DNA from: Solenopsis invicta
Taxonomy: Eukaryota > Arthropoda > Insecta > Hymenoptera > Formicidae
Direction of reading: 5' to 3'
Assembly: GCF_016802725.1 (NCBI RefSeq)
Contig: NW_024105253.1
Location: forward strand, 19,700 to 83,699
Length of the DNA stretch: 64,000 nt
The notes beneath the pieces are model-generated. The model searched no databases. It was not told the origin of the DNA and saw nothing but the letters and a program-made list of their open reading frames with translations. Of the stretch, positions 1 through 9,216 are shown one piece after another; position 1 is the stretch's first letter, and each line of letters opens with the position of its first letter. The position numbers and the translations under genes were made by a program.

Positions 1-10
1 GACCGTAACA
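1..10 (-). repeat. 3' LTR of Gypsy A, cut by the window edge
   Basis: The ten bases GACCGTAACA are identical to the outer end of the other LTR at 5645-5654 and directly follow the polypurine tract in element orientation. The rest of this LTR lies to the left of the window. Confidence 0.85.
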
Positions 11-27
11 CTGCCCCCCTTCTTTAA
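11..27 (-). promoter_or_regulatory. Polypurine tract of Gypsy A
   Basis: On the minus strand this is a purine run (TTTAAAGAAGGGGGGCAG) that directly abuts the LTR start TGTTACGGTC. Position and composition fit the plus-strand DNA priming site used during reverse transcription of LTR elements. Confidence 0.8.
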
Positions 28-887
28 AGTTGTCGTCCCGACAACCAAGCTGGAAGGCTTGTTCTTCCAGAGATCATGAAGCTGCAAAACCTCTTCTTCA
101 AAACGGAACCTTCTCACTTCAATCTTTGCTCGTACAAAACTCTTCATCTTAATTCTTGAGTGCTTCTTTCTTGATTCTTCGGACAAGGGGGGGAAAGAAA
201 TTAACTTTCAGGGACCCAACGCTCTAAAGGCTCCCATGTCCCCGCCTCGGCATTTGCCTCCAAGCCCACGGGGAAAACCCTGAATCAAAAACCGGGGCGA
301 GGCGGTCTTCTTATAAAAAAGAATCTCGTTGACCTCCCTTTACGCGTCGACCTTGCAAGCCTCCAAACTGAAATAAAAAAATAAAATCCGACAAGTGCTC
401 AATTCACGAAACATTAGTTTGCCTCTCTCTCTCTCTCTCTCACCCCCCCCCCTCGATTTGGAAGAAAAATAATCCTCAGAATCCCTTTCCCCCAAGGCGA
501 AGATTTCCAGAGAGGATTTCTGATCTCCCGCTCTACCCTGGGTTTCTGCCTCAGGTTACCGAGCATCGTCCCTTCCTGTAAACCTTAATTGACGACCTTC
601 TGCTCTACCTTGGGCTTCTGTCACAAGTTACCGAGCGTCGTCTATTCCCTCAATCAAAATTTCATGACGATCTCCCGCTCTACCCTGGGCTTCTGCCTCA
701 GGTTACCGAGCATCGTCCCTTCCTGTAAACCTTAATTGACGACCTTCTGCTCTACCTTGGGCTTCTGCCACAAGTTACCGAGCGTCGTCCCCAAAAATTT
801 TCTATAATAGAAGTTCCCTAGAACTTCCATTCTCTGAACGTAAACAAGAAAAATTTCCCCCCCAAATAAATTTCGGGCCCTGATTCC
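28..887 (-). other. 3' non-coding region of Gypsy A
   Basis: About 860 bases between the pol stop and the polypurine tract without a credible reading frame. It holds a (CT)n run with a C tract near 424-452 and a tandem repeat at 522-793. No env-like gene, zinc finger or other accessory protein is visible. Confidence 0.7.
522..793. repeat. Alternating tandem repeat (about 73-bp units in a 147-bp period)
   Basis: Four related units begin near 522, 594, 669 and 741. Each has the core CTCTACC.TGGG.TTCTG followed by AGTTACCGAGC or GGTTACCGAGC and TCGTC. Units 1 and 3 match each other best, as do units 2 and 4, so the block is a two-unit higher-order repeat duplicated once with a 147-bp period. 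Confidence 0.85.
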
Positions 888-3800
888 CTATTCACACTCC
901 AAACGTCTTTCCGAATACGGTGCTAATCTGTCTGCATGCACAACCTTTCTTCTATGTCTCAATGATTTTTGAATACTGAACACTACCTCGCTAAGTTTTC
1001 TTACTATTTCATAAGGACCTTCCCAATTCCTTTGTAATTTAGGAGCCTTTCCTTTTACCCTATGAGGATTGAACAGCCAAACCTTTTGCCCTTCCTGAAA
1101 AAGAACCTGTCTAACTCCTCGATCATATCTGTTTTTTATTCGAGAAGATCTAAGATCCATCCGCTCCCTAACGTTATTATGAATAAATTCCATTTTCCTT
1201 CTTAATCCACTAACATAATCTTCATTGGAATTTACTTCCACCTCTGGAAGACTACCCCGCAGCAAATCTAAAGGAAGTCTTAAATCTCGGGCAAAGCACA
1301 ACTCGGCAGGAGTAACACCAGTGGCCTCATGCTTCGAAGATCTATAAGCTAAAAGAAACATTGGAACCCAATGATCCCAATCTCGTTGATTCTCGGAAAT
1401 AAATTTTGATAAATAACCAATTATAGTTTGATGTTGTTGTTCTACCTGCCCATCAGACTGAGGATGTAAGGGAGTCGTTCTCGTTTTCTTAATTCCAAGC
1501 AAACTCATTAATTCCGAGAACATCTTAGATTCAAAATTTCTTCCTTGATCAGTATGGATCTCCATAGGAACTCCATATCGAGAAATAACCTCCTTAACGA
1601 GAACCTCTGCTATTGTCCTGGTCCTAATGTTCCTAAGCGGAAAAGCCTCCACCCACTTGGAGAAACAATCAACGATAACAAGCAAATACTTATTTCCAAA
1701 GAAGGTAGAAGGAAGAGGCCCAAGTATGTCCATCTGTATTCTCTCAAATGGAGCTCCCACATTGTAGACTTGTAAAGGGGATTTCCCCTTTCCGGAAGGA
1801 CCTTTCTTGGAAACACAAATTTTACAAGTTCTACACCAATCTTCTACATCTTGTTTGCAGGTCGCCCAGAAAAACCTCTTACGGATTTTCTCTAAAGTCT
1901 TATTAACTCCAAAATGACCTCCAGTAGAAGAATCATGCGCTTCTTCCAAAATCCGCTTAATCCGCTTGCGCGGAACAACAAGTTGGAAAATGTTGAATTT
2001 TGAATTTGAAGATTCCCATCTTTTATAAAGAACTCCATTCCTTAAAACAAGCGCATCCCAATACGACCAGTAAATCTTGCAAGAAGGATCTTTAGAAATA
2101 ATCTCCGTCCAAGAAGGTCGTTCTCCCAAGACCTTGCTTTGATAAATAAAAGAAATACCAGGATCCCCTTTCTGATCTTCACGCCACCCCTCCAAATTTT
2201 CTCCTTCTAGAATCAATCGTCCAACAGTCTCTTTTCCAAATAAGGTGTTCTTCAATTCCACTTTAGTACAATATTGACATCCGTAATCCTCACATAATCG
2301 CCTAGAAAGACCGTCAGCATTCTTATGACACTGACCCCTCCGATGGATAATTTCAAATTCATACTGCTGAAGCCTTTCCATCCAACGAGCCAATTGACCC
2401 TCTAACTCCTTAAAGGACATTAACCATCTTAAAGAAACATGATCTGTACGGACCATAAACTTTCGTCCATAAAGATAATGATGAAAAGTTTTTATTGAAT
2501 CAACAATAGCTAATAATTCCCGACGCGTTATACAATAATTCCTTTCAGCCTTAGAAAATACTCGGCTAAAATAAGCAATCACTTTTTCCTTTCCGTCTTG
2601 TGCCTGTGACAAGACTGCACCAATTCCCGTATTCGAAGCGTCAGTATCAAGAATAAATTCCCCATCTCCTTTTGGAAAAGAAAGAATAGGAGATGATGTT
2701 AATATTTGTTTTAATTTATCAAAAGCTCTTTGACATTCCTCGTCCCAAAAGAATCTAACTTGATTTTCAGTTAAAACATATAACGGTTTTGCTATGGACG
2801 AGAATCCTTTAACAAATCTCCGATAATATGAGCAAAATCCCAGAAAACTTCGAATATGCTTCTTATTATGCGGAACTGGCCAATCCCTCACAGTCACAAT
2901 CTTTTCAGGGTCCGTTGCAACGCCCTCAGCTGATATAACATGACCTAAATATTTAATGCTCTTTCCAAAAAGAACACATTTTTTAGGATTAATTTTTAAA
3001 TTTGCAGAGCTTAGCCGAAGAAAAACTTCTCTCAAATTTTTTATCATTTCCCCAAAATTTTTCCCGAATACAATAACATCATCAAGATAAACTAAGCAAA
3101 TTTTTGATAATAAATTTTGTAAAATCTTTTCCATTAATCTCTCAAAAGTTGCGGGGGCGTTACAAAGACCAAAAGGCATAACATTAAATTCCCAAAGACC
3201 GTTACCGATAGAAAAAGCAGTCTTTTCTTTATCCCTTGGATGAATTTTTACCTGCCAATAACCGCTTTTTAAATCCAAAGAGGAAAACAAATCGTTACCT
3301 GTTAATTGATCGAAAATGTCATCAATTCTAGGCAAAGGAAAATAATCTTTCTTAGTGACATCATTTAACTTCCTGTAGTCAATACAAAATCTGATTGTTC
3401 CATCCTTTTTTTTCACCATAACCGCCGGCGAAACCCAGGGACTCTGAGATTCCTTGATAACTCCATGTTTTTTCATGTCCTGAATAATTTTATCTACCTC
3501 TCCTCGTAAATGGATTGGAATTCGACGAGGTACCTGTTTAATTGGGGAAGAATCTTTTACATTGATCTCATGTTTGACAACATCACAATTCCCTGCAACA
3601 ATTTCATCAGAAAACACATCTCGAAACTCAATCAAAAATTCCGCAAAAATTTTCTTCTGACTGTCATTTAAATTTTTTGAATCTTTAATGAAAAGTTTTT
3701 TCAAAATTTCAGGAATCTCTCTAAAACAACTTTCCACTCGAGAACATCTTAAAATATTCATTTCACCAGATAAAGATTGACCCTCAAAAACGAAATCAAA

Positions 3801-4232
3801 CACATTTCCTAAATTCATTTTTTTAAGAAAATCCACTCCTGAGATGCAAACATCGCTAATGTCCGCAATTAACATTGGCATTTCTACAGAAAAGTTTCCA
3901 AGCCGAACTTTTACAATTGTTTTGTATTTAATCAAAATTCTTTCCCCCGTAGGATATTTCAAATCACCATCAAAAATCTCAACTTTTCGCTTACCTAACT
4001 CAACAAAATTTCTATTCAAAATTGATACATCAGAGCCCGTATCTATTTTAAAGATACAATGTTTATTATCTGCTTCTCCGGAATAACAAAATTCATCAAG
4101 ATCACACTTAATTCTATTTAATTTAAAAAAACGTTTAAATTCTCTCCCCGTAACTTTCGGGGCTCCACGTTCTTTAGTCAAACTCGCCCCGTCAAGTTCA
4201 ACTATTCCGAGTTTTCCGATTTCCCGGGACAT
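888..4232 (-). CDS. pol: Gypsy A Pol polyprotein (protease, RT, RNase H, integrase)
   Basis: An open frame of 1114 residues. Retropepsin motif DTGSD lies at residues 64-68. The reverse transcriptase covers roughly 230-430 with FCIDYRKLN, the catalytic Asp in FSSLDLKSGYWQ and the box YLDD (382-385). RNase H follows with Asp in LDTDAS (about 529), Glu near 572 and Asp in RTDH (about 597). The integrase has an HHCC zinc site (H766, H773, C800, C803) and the DDE triad at about D835, D895 and E931 (MDILGP, HTDQG, SDGQVEQ). A GPY motif in WEGPYEIV lies near 1070. All catalytic residues are present. It starts with ATG at 4232 and overlaps gag by 31 bases in the -1 frame, so it is probably made as a Gag-Pol fusion by -1 frameshifting. 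No chromodomain is seen. Confidence 0.95.
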   Translation of the reverse strand: MSREIGKLGIVELDGASLTKERGAPKVTGREFKRFFKLNRIKCDLDEFCYSGEADNKHCIFKIDTGSDVSILNRNFVELGKRKVEIFDGDLKYPTGERILIKYKTIVKVRLGNFSVEMPMLIADISDVCISGVDFLKKMNLGNVFDFVFEGQSLSGEMNILRCSRVESCFREIPEILKKLFIKDSKNLNDSQKKIFAEFLIEFRDVFSDEIVAGNCDVVKHEINVKDSSPIKQVPRRIPIHLRGEVDKIIQDMKKHGVIKESQSPWVSPAVMVKKKDGTIRFCIDYRKLNDVTKKDYFPLPRIDDIFDQLTGNDLFSSLDLKSGYWQVKIHPRDKEKTAFSIGNGLWEFNVMPFGLCNAPATFERLMEKILQNLLSKICLVYLDDVIVFGKNFGEMIKNLREVFLRLSSANLKINPKKCVLFGKSIKYLGHVISAEGVATDPEKIVTVRDWPVPHNKKHIRSFLGFCSYYRRFVKGFSSIAKPLYVLTENQVRFFWDEECQRAFDKLKQILTSSPILSFPKGDGEFILDTDASNTGIGAVLSQAQDGKEKVIAYFSRVFSKAERNYCITRRELLAIVDSIKTFHHYLYGRKFMVRTDHVSLRWLMSFKELEGQLARWMERLQQYEFEIIHRRGQCHKNADGLSRRLCEDYGCQYCTKVELKNTLFGKETVGRLILEGENLEGWREDQKGDPGISFIYQSKVLGERPSWTEIISKDPSCKIYWSYWDALVLRNGVLYKRWESSNSKFNIFQLVVPRKRIKRILEEAHDSSTGGHFGVNKTLEKIRKRFFWATCKQDVEDWCRTCKICVSKKGPSGKGKSPLQVYNVGAPFERIQMDILGPLPSTFFGNKYLLVIVDCFSKWVEAFPLRNIRTRTIAEVLVKEVISRYGVPMEIHTDQGRNFESKMFSELMSLLGIKKTRTTPLHPQSDGQVEQQHQTIIGYLSKFISENQRDWDHWVPMFLLAYRSSKHEATGVTPAELCFARDLRLPLDLLRGSLPEVEVNSNEDYVSGLRRKMEFIHNNVRERMDLRSSRIKNRYDRGVRQVLFQEGQKVWLFNPHRVKGKAPKLQRNWEGPYEIVRKLSEVVFSIQKSLRHRRKVVHADRLAPYSERRLECE

Positions 4233-5389
4233 TCAAAACGTAAATGCCCCTCCTTTCCGCAAAGCCAACATTCCGTTCGATTTTTATTCACAAAATTCCC
4301 TCTATATTTATGTCCTCTTCCAAATTTATTTTCACCTTCATTTTTACCTCGTTTTTCCTCGTTTCCAAAACCACTCTCTTTTTTCCTAAAATCAAAATTA
4401 TTTCCTTTTCTTTTAAAAGAATTAAAATTATTTCCCGCTTTTCGTTCAAAATTATTTTCTTGAATAGATTTTATCGTCTTAGCTCTTTCTATCGCCACTT
4501 TCAAAGATGTCATTCCTTTTAACTGAAGGGTTCTCCTCACATACTCATCTGATATTGAAGAAACAAATTGCGCACAAGCAATCTTGTCTCGAACAGAATG
4601 TGGGCATTCAGGATATGCAAGCTGAGATAATCTCTCTATATCCGTTCCAAAGGCAGCAAAATTTTCCCCAAATTTCTGTCTTCTATTCGTAAATTGACAG
4701 TAGTAACTCTGTAATGAATGAGTTTCTCCGAATCGTAATTCTAATTTCGATTTTAATTCTGCGAATTCCAAACTTTCTAAATCTTGTATATTTTCTAATA
4801 CCGCGCGAGCTTTCCCTCTTAAACATGACACAAGCACGGCAGTTTTCATTTCCTGATCCCATCGATTTGCCCGAGCGATAAGGTTAAATTGCGACAAGAA
4901 TTCGCGCAACGAGGTACTTCCATCGTACGTATCCGGTTTTAATTTAAACGAAGTTCGTGAAGTTACCCGCTCTCCCGCGATCGCGTCAATTTCACTCTCA
5001 AGAGGCATATCATTTTGCACACTCGCATTCCCGATTAAATTCGCGGCATTATCATTAGAAAGACTTAGCTGGTTTTCCCGAAGATGCCAAAACTCCTCCT
5101 CTCGCTGTCGCAAGAGCGTTGCAAGATCTTCCTGTTGCCGTAATTGCAACGCGCGCTCCTCACGCATTTGCCTCAACTCCTTCAACGTCGTCCGGAGAAG
5201 CGTCTCCGCGTTCGATGTTTCACTACTAAAATTCTCCAATGTCCGTTCAACGACATCCTCTGTCGTTCGTTCGACGGCATCGCCCGAAGACTGCATGCAT
5301 GGGCGTTCGTCATCTCGTAGAGATTGCTCCGCAAACGTTGTAGAACGCGTGCACATCCCCTTTCGTAGGCTCCGTGATATAAAAGCCAT
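4202..5389 (-). CDS. gag: Gypsy A Gag polyprotein
   Basis: 395 residues from the ATG at 5389. The frame stays open upstream to 5470, but that part lies in the LTR and primer site and has no ATG, so 5389 is chosen. The middle (SLREFLSQFNLIARANRWD and following) resembles the capsid region of insect Gypsy Gag. A long Gln/Glu/Arg-rich stretch before it looks like a coiled coil. Near the C-terminus a Lys/Asn/Gly-rich basic segment leads to one CCHC zinc knuckle, CWLCGKEGHLRFEC, which binds genomic RNA in this family. It ends inside the start of pol. Confidence 0.9.
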   Translation of the reverse strand: MAFISRSLRKGMCTRSTTFAEQSLRDDERPCMQSSGDAVERTTEDVVERTLENFSSETSNAETLLRTTLKELRQMREERALQLRQQEDLATLLRQREEEFWHLRENQLSLSNDNAANLIGNASVQNDMPLESEIDAIAGERVTSRTSFKLKPDTYDGSTSLREFLSQFNLIARANRWDQEMKTAVLVSCLRGKARAVLENIQDLESLEFAELKSKLELRFGETHSLQSYYCQFTNRRQKFGENFAAFGTDIERLSQLAYPECPHSVRDKIACAQFVSSISDEYVRRTLQLKGMTSLKVAIERAKTIKSIQENNFERKAGNNFNSFKRKGNNFDFRKKESGFGNEEKRGKNEGENKFGRGHKYRGNFVNKNRTECWLCGKEGHLRFECPGKSENSE

Positions 5390-5401
5390 TGCTCGTCGTT
5401 C

Positions 5402-5419
5402 AAATCGGACGAGCCCCCA
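5402..5419 (-). promoter_or_regulatory. Primer-binding site of Gypsy A, tRNA-Pro type
   Basis: Three bases after the LTR end the minus strand reads TGGGGGCTCGTCCG and continues ATTTGAA. The first 14 bases complement the 3' end of animal tRNA-Pro (the same primer as murine leukaemia viruses, established knowledge). The continuation also matches the T-arm of that tRNA if two bases (GG) are missing. Assignment rests on my memory of the tRNA-Pro 3' end. Confidence 0.75.
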
Positions 5420-5422
5420 AAT

Positions 5423-5654
5423 TGTTACGACCGACGGTGGCACAAGGCACTCACGCGCACTCACGCACAATAAATAATTGGGCAGATTCTTTAAAAGAAA
5501 CTGAGACGTTTATTAGAACACGTCTGTCACCGAAACGAGGCTCCAGACGTCAGCAACATAACAACAACCGTCGTCAACGAGCGACCGTCAACTCATTACT
5601 ATCGATTACATAAACTATACGGTGACACATTACAAATATCGCACGACCGTAACA
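5423..5654 (-). repeat. 5' LTR of Gypsy A (232 bp)
   Basis: Begins on the + strand TGTTACGACCG and ends CGACCGTAACA, so both ends show the TG...CA rule within a short inverted repeat TGTTACG/CGTAACA. The primer site lies three bases inside. Promoter and polyadenylation signals of the element should lie here, but I cannot place them with confidence. Confidence 0.9.
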
Positions 5655-6217
5655 ATACACAATCTAGATCTCTTCCCTTCGTCTCTTTTATATGCTAGTG
5701 TCACTGGTGCAGCAAAAGGACTGTAGGATTCTTCAATTAATCCTTTCTCTAGCAATTTCCCTATTTGCTCTTCAATTTCTTTTTTATCTTCTAATGTACA
5801 TCTGTACGGTCTTTTACCACAGTATTTATCAACGATCAGATCTATCCTAGCCTCATAATCTGTTACTGTCCCAATGTCATATTTGTCTTTTGCAAATATG
5901 GAATTATATTCTTCTATTAGTTTTTTTATGTTAGTTTTCTTTGTACTATCTAAATGGTCCAGAATAACTTTAAATTCATCCTCTTTGATGTGTTCATTAA
6001 AATTTATGGAGTATTGTTTATTTTCATTGTAATTATCTATTTCTTTCTTCTGTGAAATTTGTAATTCCTCATTCTGTATTAATTTAAAGTTTTTTATTAT
6101 ATTTAGCCCAATGATGAAATCCTGAAAGTTTTCTTCTTCAACTATGTACACGTCCATTTCTTTTTCAATATCAAATATCTTTATCTTAATTGTAATTAAT
6201 CCTTTTGTTGTTCCCAC
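5655..6217 (-). pseudogene. Second Gypsy-like element B: protease C-terminus and RT N-terminus, interrupted
   Basis: A frame of about 185 residues. It includes a retropepsin tail (FIIGLNIIKNFKL), a linker, and the start of a reverse transcriptase with GLIEESYSPFAAPVTLAYKR and KRSRLCI. The frame then runs into the LTR of Gypsy A at 5654 in the middle of the RT motif that normally continues with a YRKLN-like string. Element B is therefore the older host of Gypsy A, and the rest of its RT, RNase H and integrase should lie left of the window. Confidence 0.85.
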
Positions 6218-6680
6218 ACCATTAACCGATTTTAAGTATATTTTATTTACATCATTTTTTTTCCTTTTATTTTAATTAGTCTTGAATTTATAAGTGATAC
6301 CTGAGATCCTGGATCATATGTTCCTTGAATTTCTAGCTTATCTTCTAATAATAGCTTGACCTTGATTAATGGTGTGTTTATTCGTTTTTTTTCTCGGTGT
6401 TCAACTCTACATCAATGACTGAGCTGTTACCTACTAAACTTGTTGTGTTGGTGTGTTTTTCTTCTTCTCTTGTTTTGAACCAGCATTTTTCTGCGGGGTG
6501 GTATCTAGTGCCTTTGTTTAAATTTTCGCATGTTTTGCACGGTCTTTGTTCTTCACTTTTCTTTTTATATCCAACCTCATTTTTGTGTAGATAAGATTTT
6601 TTTATATATTAGATTTTCATATTTCCTAATTTCCTTAAATAAGGAGGTTGAATCTTGGCATTGTTCTCTATCTATTTTGT
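6218..6680 (-). pseudogene. Element B: zinc knuckle and protease start, frameshifted
   Basis: Minus-strand translation in short frames shows a CCHC-type knuckle (CKTCENLNKG...HPAEKC near 6490-6550) and a protease active-site string YDPGSQVSLIN near 6290-6330, Pro standing where Thr/Ser is usual. A one-base change in an A8 run near 6255-6265 breaks the frame before the better preserved protease tail. The order Gag knuckle, protease, RT fits a Gypsy-like element. Confidence 0.65.
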
Positions 6681-7351
6681 TTATGATAAATCTGGCAATC
6701 CAATTGCTATTAGGGTTGTCAATGTTTGTGAATCTATATTTTTATTCATGTCCAACAATAGTTTTTCTTTCTTTATTGCATAATCCGTAAGTGATCCTTC
6801 TTTATATCTAAATGATAAAGCATACTTCACCGTGCTCCATCCTTTATCCGCAAAAGTTTCTAAAAGCCTATCTTTCCATTCATTCCATCCTGCCTGGACA
6901 GTTAACTTTGTTAATGTTGCAGAGTGCCAGTCTGAACAAGATTTATCTAAAAACAATCTTAGTATTTCGATTTTTGTTTCATCCTCTATAATATCAAATC
7001 TTGTACACTCTTTCTCAAATGTTTCTAGCCATTGTTTCGTATTCGAGTGCTTGCTGGTGAATTTTTCAATCATAAACTTTTCTGAAATTTGTTAAAAATT
7101 TTTTTTTTTTCTTCCTTTCTTTGTGATGACTCTACAAGTTTTTCTAATATTTTTGTTAAATTATCCTTTTGAGTTTTATCTTCTGATTTATCCTCGTCTA
7201 TTTCTTCTAAATATTGGTTCTCAAACTGTAGATTCTGATCTTCATCTGTATAGATCTTTTTTAAGTCTTCTGTCATTTTTATCCACACTTTTCTTTTTTG
7301 ATGTCTTGTTTTCAGAGTGTTCTTTAGTTTATTGTAATTTTCTGTTTTCAT
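6681..7351 (-). pseudogene. Element B Gag, broken by a frameshift
   Basis: Two overlapping frames (7351-7070 and 7073-6681) form one Gag-like protein. The first is highly charged and Lys/Glu-rich. The second (KQWLETFEKECTRFDI, LRLFLDKSCSDWH, LLETFADKGWSTVKYA) resembles the capsid region of retrotransposon Gag proteins that share the F.KEC and W...L pattern. A run of T/A near 7096-7110 probably carries the frameshift. Assignment to element B rests on position and orientation. Confidence 0.65.
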
Positions 7352-7961
7352 TAATTCCTTATGATAGTCTATATGTCTAGACTCTGCCGGTAGAACGTAC
7401 CTTTTCCCTTCTTCTGTACTAATTGAGGTTATGGCAATTATATTTGTTTTCTCATCCTTGGATGATGCGGTTACTGCAAATTCGAATTATAGTTTTTCCA
7501 TCTCGACTGAAATTGTCGTTTTATAAGATAATTATCTTATAGGTTGTTCACTGATAATAACTGACACAATGTGTTTCTCTGTAAACAAAGTTTGAAATTT
7601 ATTCACGATTTAGAGTTATTTACAATATTTACACGCTTACCTGTAAACAAAGAAACGACAATTAAAGCCTATTATTATCCCTTCTTTATTTACTGGCTTG
7701 ATCCTCAGTCTTATACAATCTATCTTTTTCTGTACAGCAAAGTTTAATCTTTCCTTCCTGATTCTTCCTTGTGTACATGTGCTCGATCCTTTTGATCTTC
7801 CTTTATCTCCTATCACTCTCTTCCTCTCTATCGGTAATCAATCAATGTAGTTCTTGTAGTACTTGTTCCATCTAGCGGGGTCAGTTCATACGGTGCGCCG
7901 AGTATGAGGAGCGCGGCTCATTCGAATTGAAGGAAATACATTTTCCTTACATATATATATA
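7352..7961. other. Leader of element B and flank
   Basis: No gene seen. The segment 7352-7513 would be the untranslated leader of element B. A possible short LTR lies at 7514-7660. From 7661 to 7961 the sequence is T-rich with no recognised feature apart from the (TA)n flank of the next MITE. Confidence 0.5.
7514..7660 (-). repeat. Possible short LTR of element B
   Basis: This 147-bp segment begins TGTCGTTTTATAAG and ends AAGAAACGACA on the + strand, giving TG...CA ends with an inverted TGTCGTTT/AAACGACA. It lies just upstream of the Gag frames of element B. No clear primer site follows, and the partner LTR is outside the window, so the call is tentative. Confidence 0.35.
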
Positions 7962-8404
7962 CAGGGTGTCCCAGACCAATGTATAAAGATTATCACGATG
8001 AGGTAGAAGGGATCGAGATAAATGAAAAAGTCTAATACCATTTTGCGATATTTGCAATAATTTTTGACTAATGAAATATTAAGGTAAGCCGAATAAGAGC
8101 GCGCGGAGAAACAAGCGGTCGCTCGTCTGAGCCGTAGGACCGCCCACTGCGGCCCGATTGTAGGCGACAGTAAATGGCGCGCGGCGAGGGAGAGGATAGC
8201 TTGGCACCGCACCGTGTCGAGCCGGGCGGTTTTACGGCTCAGGCGACCAACTGTTTGCCTCTTCGCGCGATCTTATTCGGCTGACTTTAATATTTTATTA
8301 CACGAAAATTATTGCAAATATCGCAAACTGTTTTTAGACTTTTTGATTTATGTTGATCCCTTTTACCTTATCATAGTAATCTTTATACATTGGTCTGGGA
8401 CACC

Positions 8405-8407
<3 letters not shown>
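7962..8407. mobile_element. Foldback MITE with TA flanks (446 bp)
   Basis: The ends are CAGGGTGTCCCAGACC and its exact inverse at the right, flanked on both sides by TA within (TA)n. The two arms remain complementary for about 170 bases with scattered mismatches and a GC-rich centre around 8100-8260. There is no transposase. TA flanks and the CAGGGTG start are usual for Tc1/mariner-derived MITEs. Open frames within it on both strands are products of the symmetry. Confidence 0.85.

Positions 8408-8449
<42 letters not shown>
8408..8449. repeat. (TA)n microsatellite
   Basis: About 20 TA copies directly beside the MITE end; probably the target tract into which the MITE inserted. Confidence 0.9.
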
Positions 8450-8452
<3 letters not shown>

Positions 8453-8515
8453 CATATATTATAAGTTATTAATTAGTTTCACATGCATGTAAAATAGAAA
8501 ATACTACAATATTAT

Positions 8516-8674
8516 TTTAAAACGGAAACTTTAACATTTTTTTCTATATCATTACAAAGCCATTCATAAAAAGCATCACATGTATCTTCCATTACTGTAA
8601 TATTTAAAGTATTTGACATAAATGGTTTGTCATAGAGATTCTGTATAAGTTTTAATTTTTTTCCTATAACATAT
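8516..8674 (-). pseudogene. CACTA/EnSpm-like transposase, C-terminal segment
   Basis: On the minus strand about 50 residues are open from the insertion point to a stop near 8516 (VIGKKLKLIQNLYDKPF, then VMEDTCDAFYEW). The frame is continuous with the piece at 12876-12916 if the TGTTACG element (8675-12875) and one ATAT copy are removed, and then with the main transposase fragment at 13419 and beyond. It matches the way the C-terminus of that 'transposase domain-containing' family usually looks. Confidence 0.6.
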
Positions 8675-9216
8675 TGTTACGTCCAGCCTAGTGATAAAAG
8701 GGGTTATCGTGATTATAAAGGAAAAGGGAGGTAGGCAAGGAAGAAACGTAACAAACAATACTCGTACGCGCGTGTTAAGAAGGGCGGGCACGAGTCAAGG
8801 GCGTGAAAAATTCAGATATGGGTCAGTATGTCGAGAGACCTTACGACCGATATCCTATTTCACGCCCCAGTCAGTCCCTTTTTGAACCAACGAATCTAAT
8901 CGTTTTAGCTCGGGATAGGACTAAGTGCAATCTTTTTATTCAGAGCGAGAGATGATGGAAGGTCATTGAATAAATGAGATAATTATTAAATGGACATTAA
9001 TTTTATTCTAACACTTCCCAAAAGGATTAAAATAGTGATGATTACATTTATTTGATCTTATAGCTATACAATTATTATTGTATATAAAGATAACGTATAT
9101 AATGCTAAGAAAATAGAGGTTTCTTATTACTCGGAATACAATTTTTATCGTGTTATTTTATTAGAGTGCAACTTAAGTTTTAATATATATAACATATATA
9201 TATATATATATATATA

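Larger units (their letters stand above)
1..5654 (-). mobile_element. Gypsy-type LTR retrotransposon A, nearly complete
   Basis: An LTR retrotransposon read on the minus strand. In order from its 5' end it has an LTR (5423-5654), a primer-binding site (5402-5419), gag (5389-4202), pol (4232-888), a 3' non-coding part with tandem repeats, a polypurine tract (about 11-27) and the first ten bases of the 3' LTR (1-10), where the window ends. Bases 1-10 equal the last ten + strand bases of the LTR at 5645-5654, which fixes the layout. Neither gag nor pol has an internal stop, so the copy looks recent. No env-like frame exists between pol and the 3' LTR. It is inserted in the RT region of another retroelement (5655-7351). 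The target duplication cannot be read because the left flank is outside the window. Confidence 0.93.

Noticed and set aside
5182..5613. Small frames overlapping the Gypsy gag start and LTR
   Set aside because: They overlap gag, the primer site and the LTR in other frames and have no motif.
7886..8492. Two frames of 92-108 residues with similar sequence on opposite strands
   Set aside because: They are mirror images caused by the inverted repeat of the MITE at 7962-8407.
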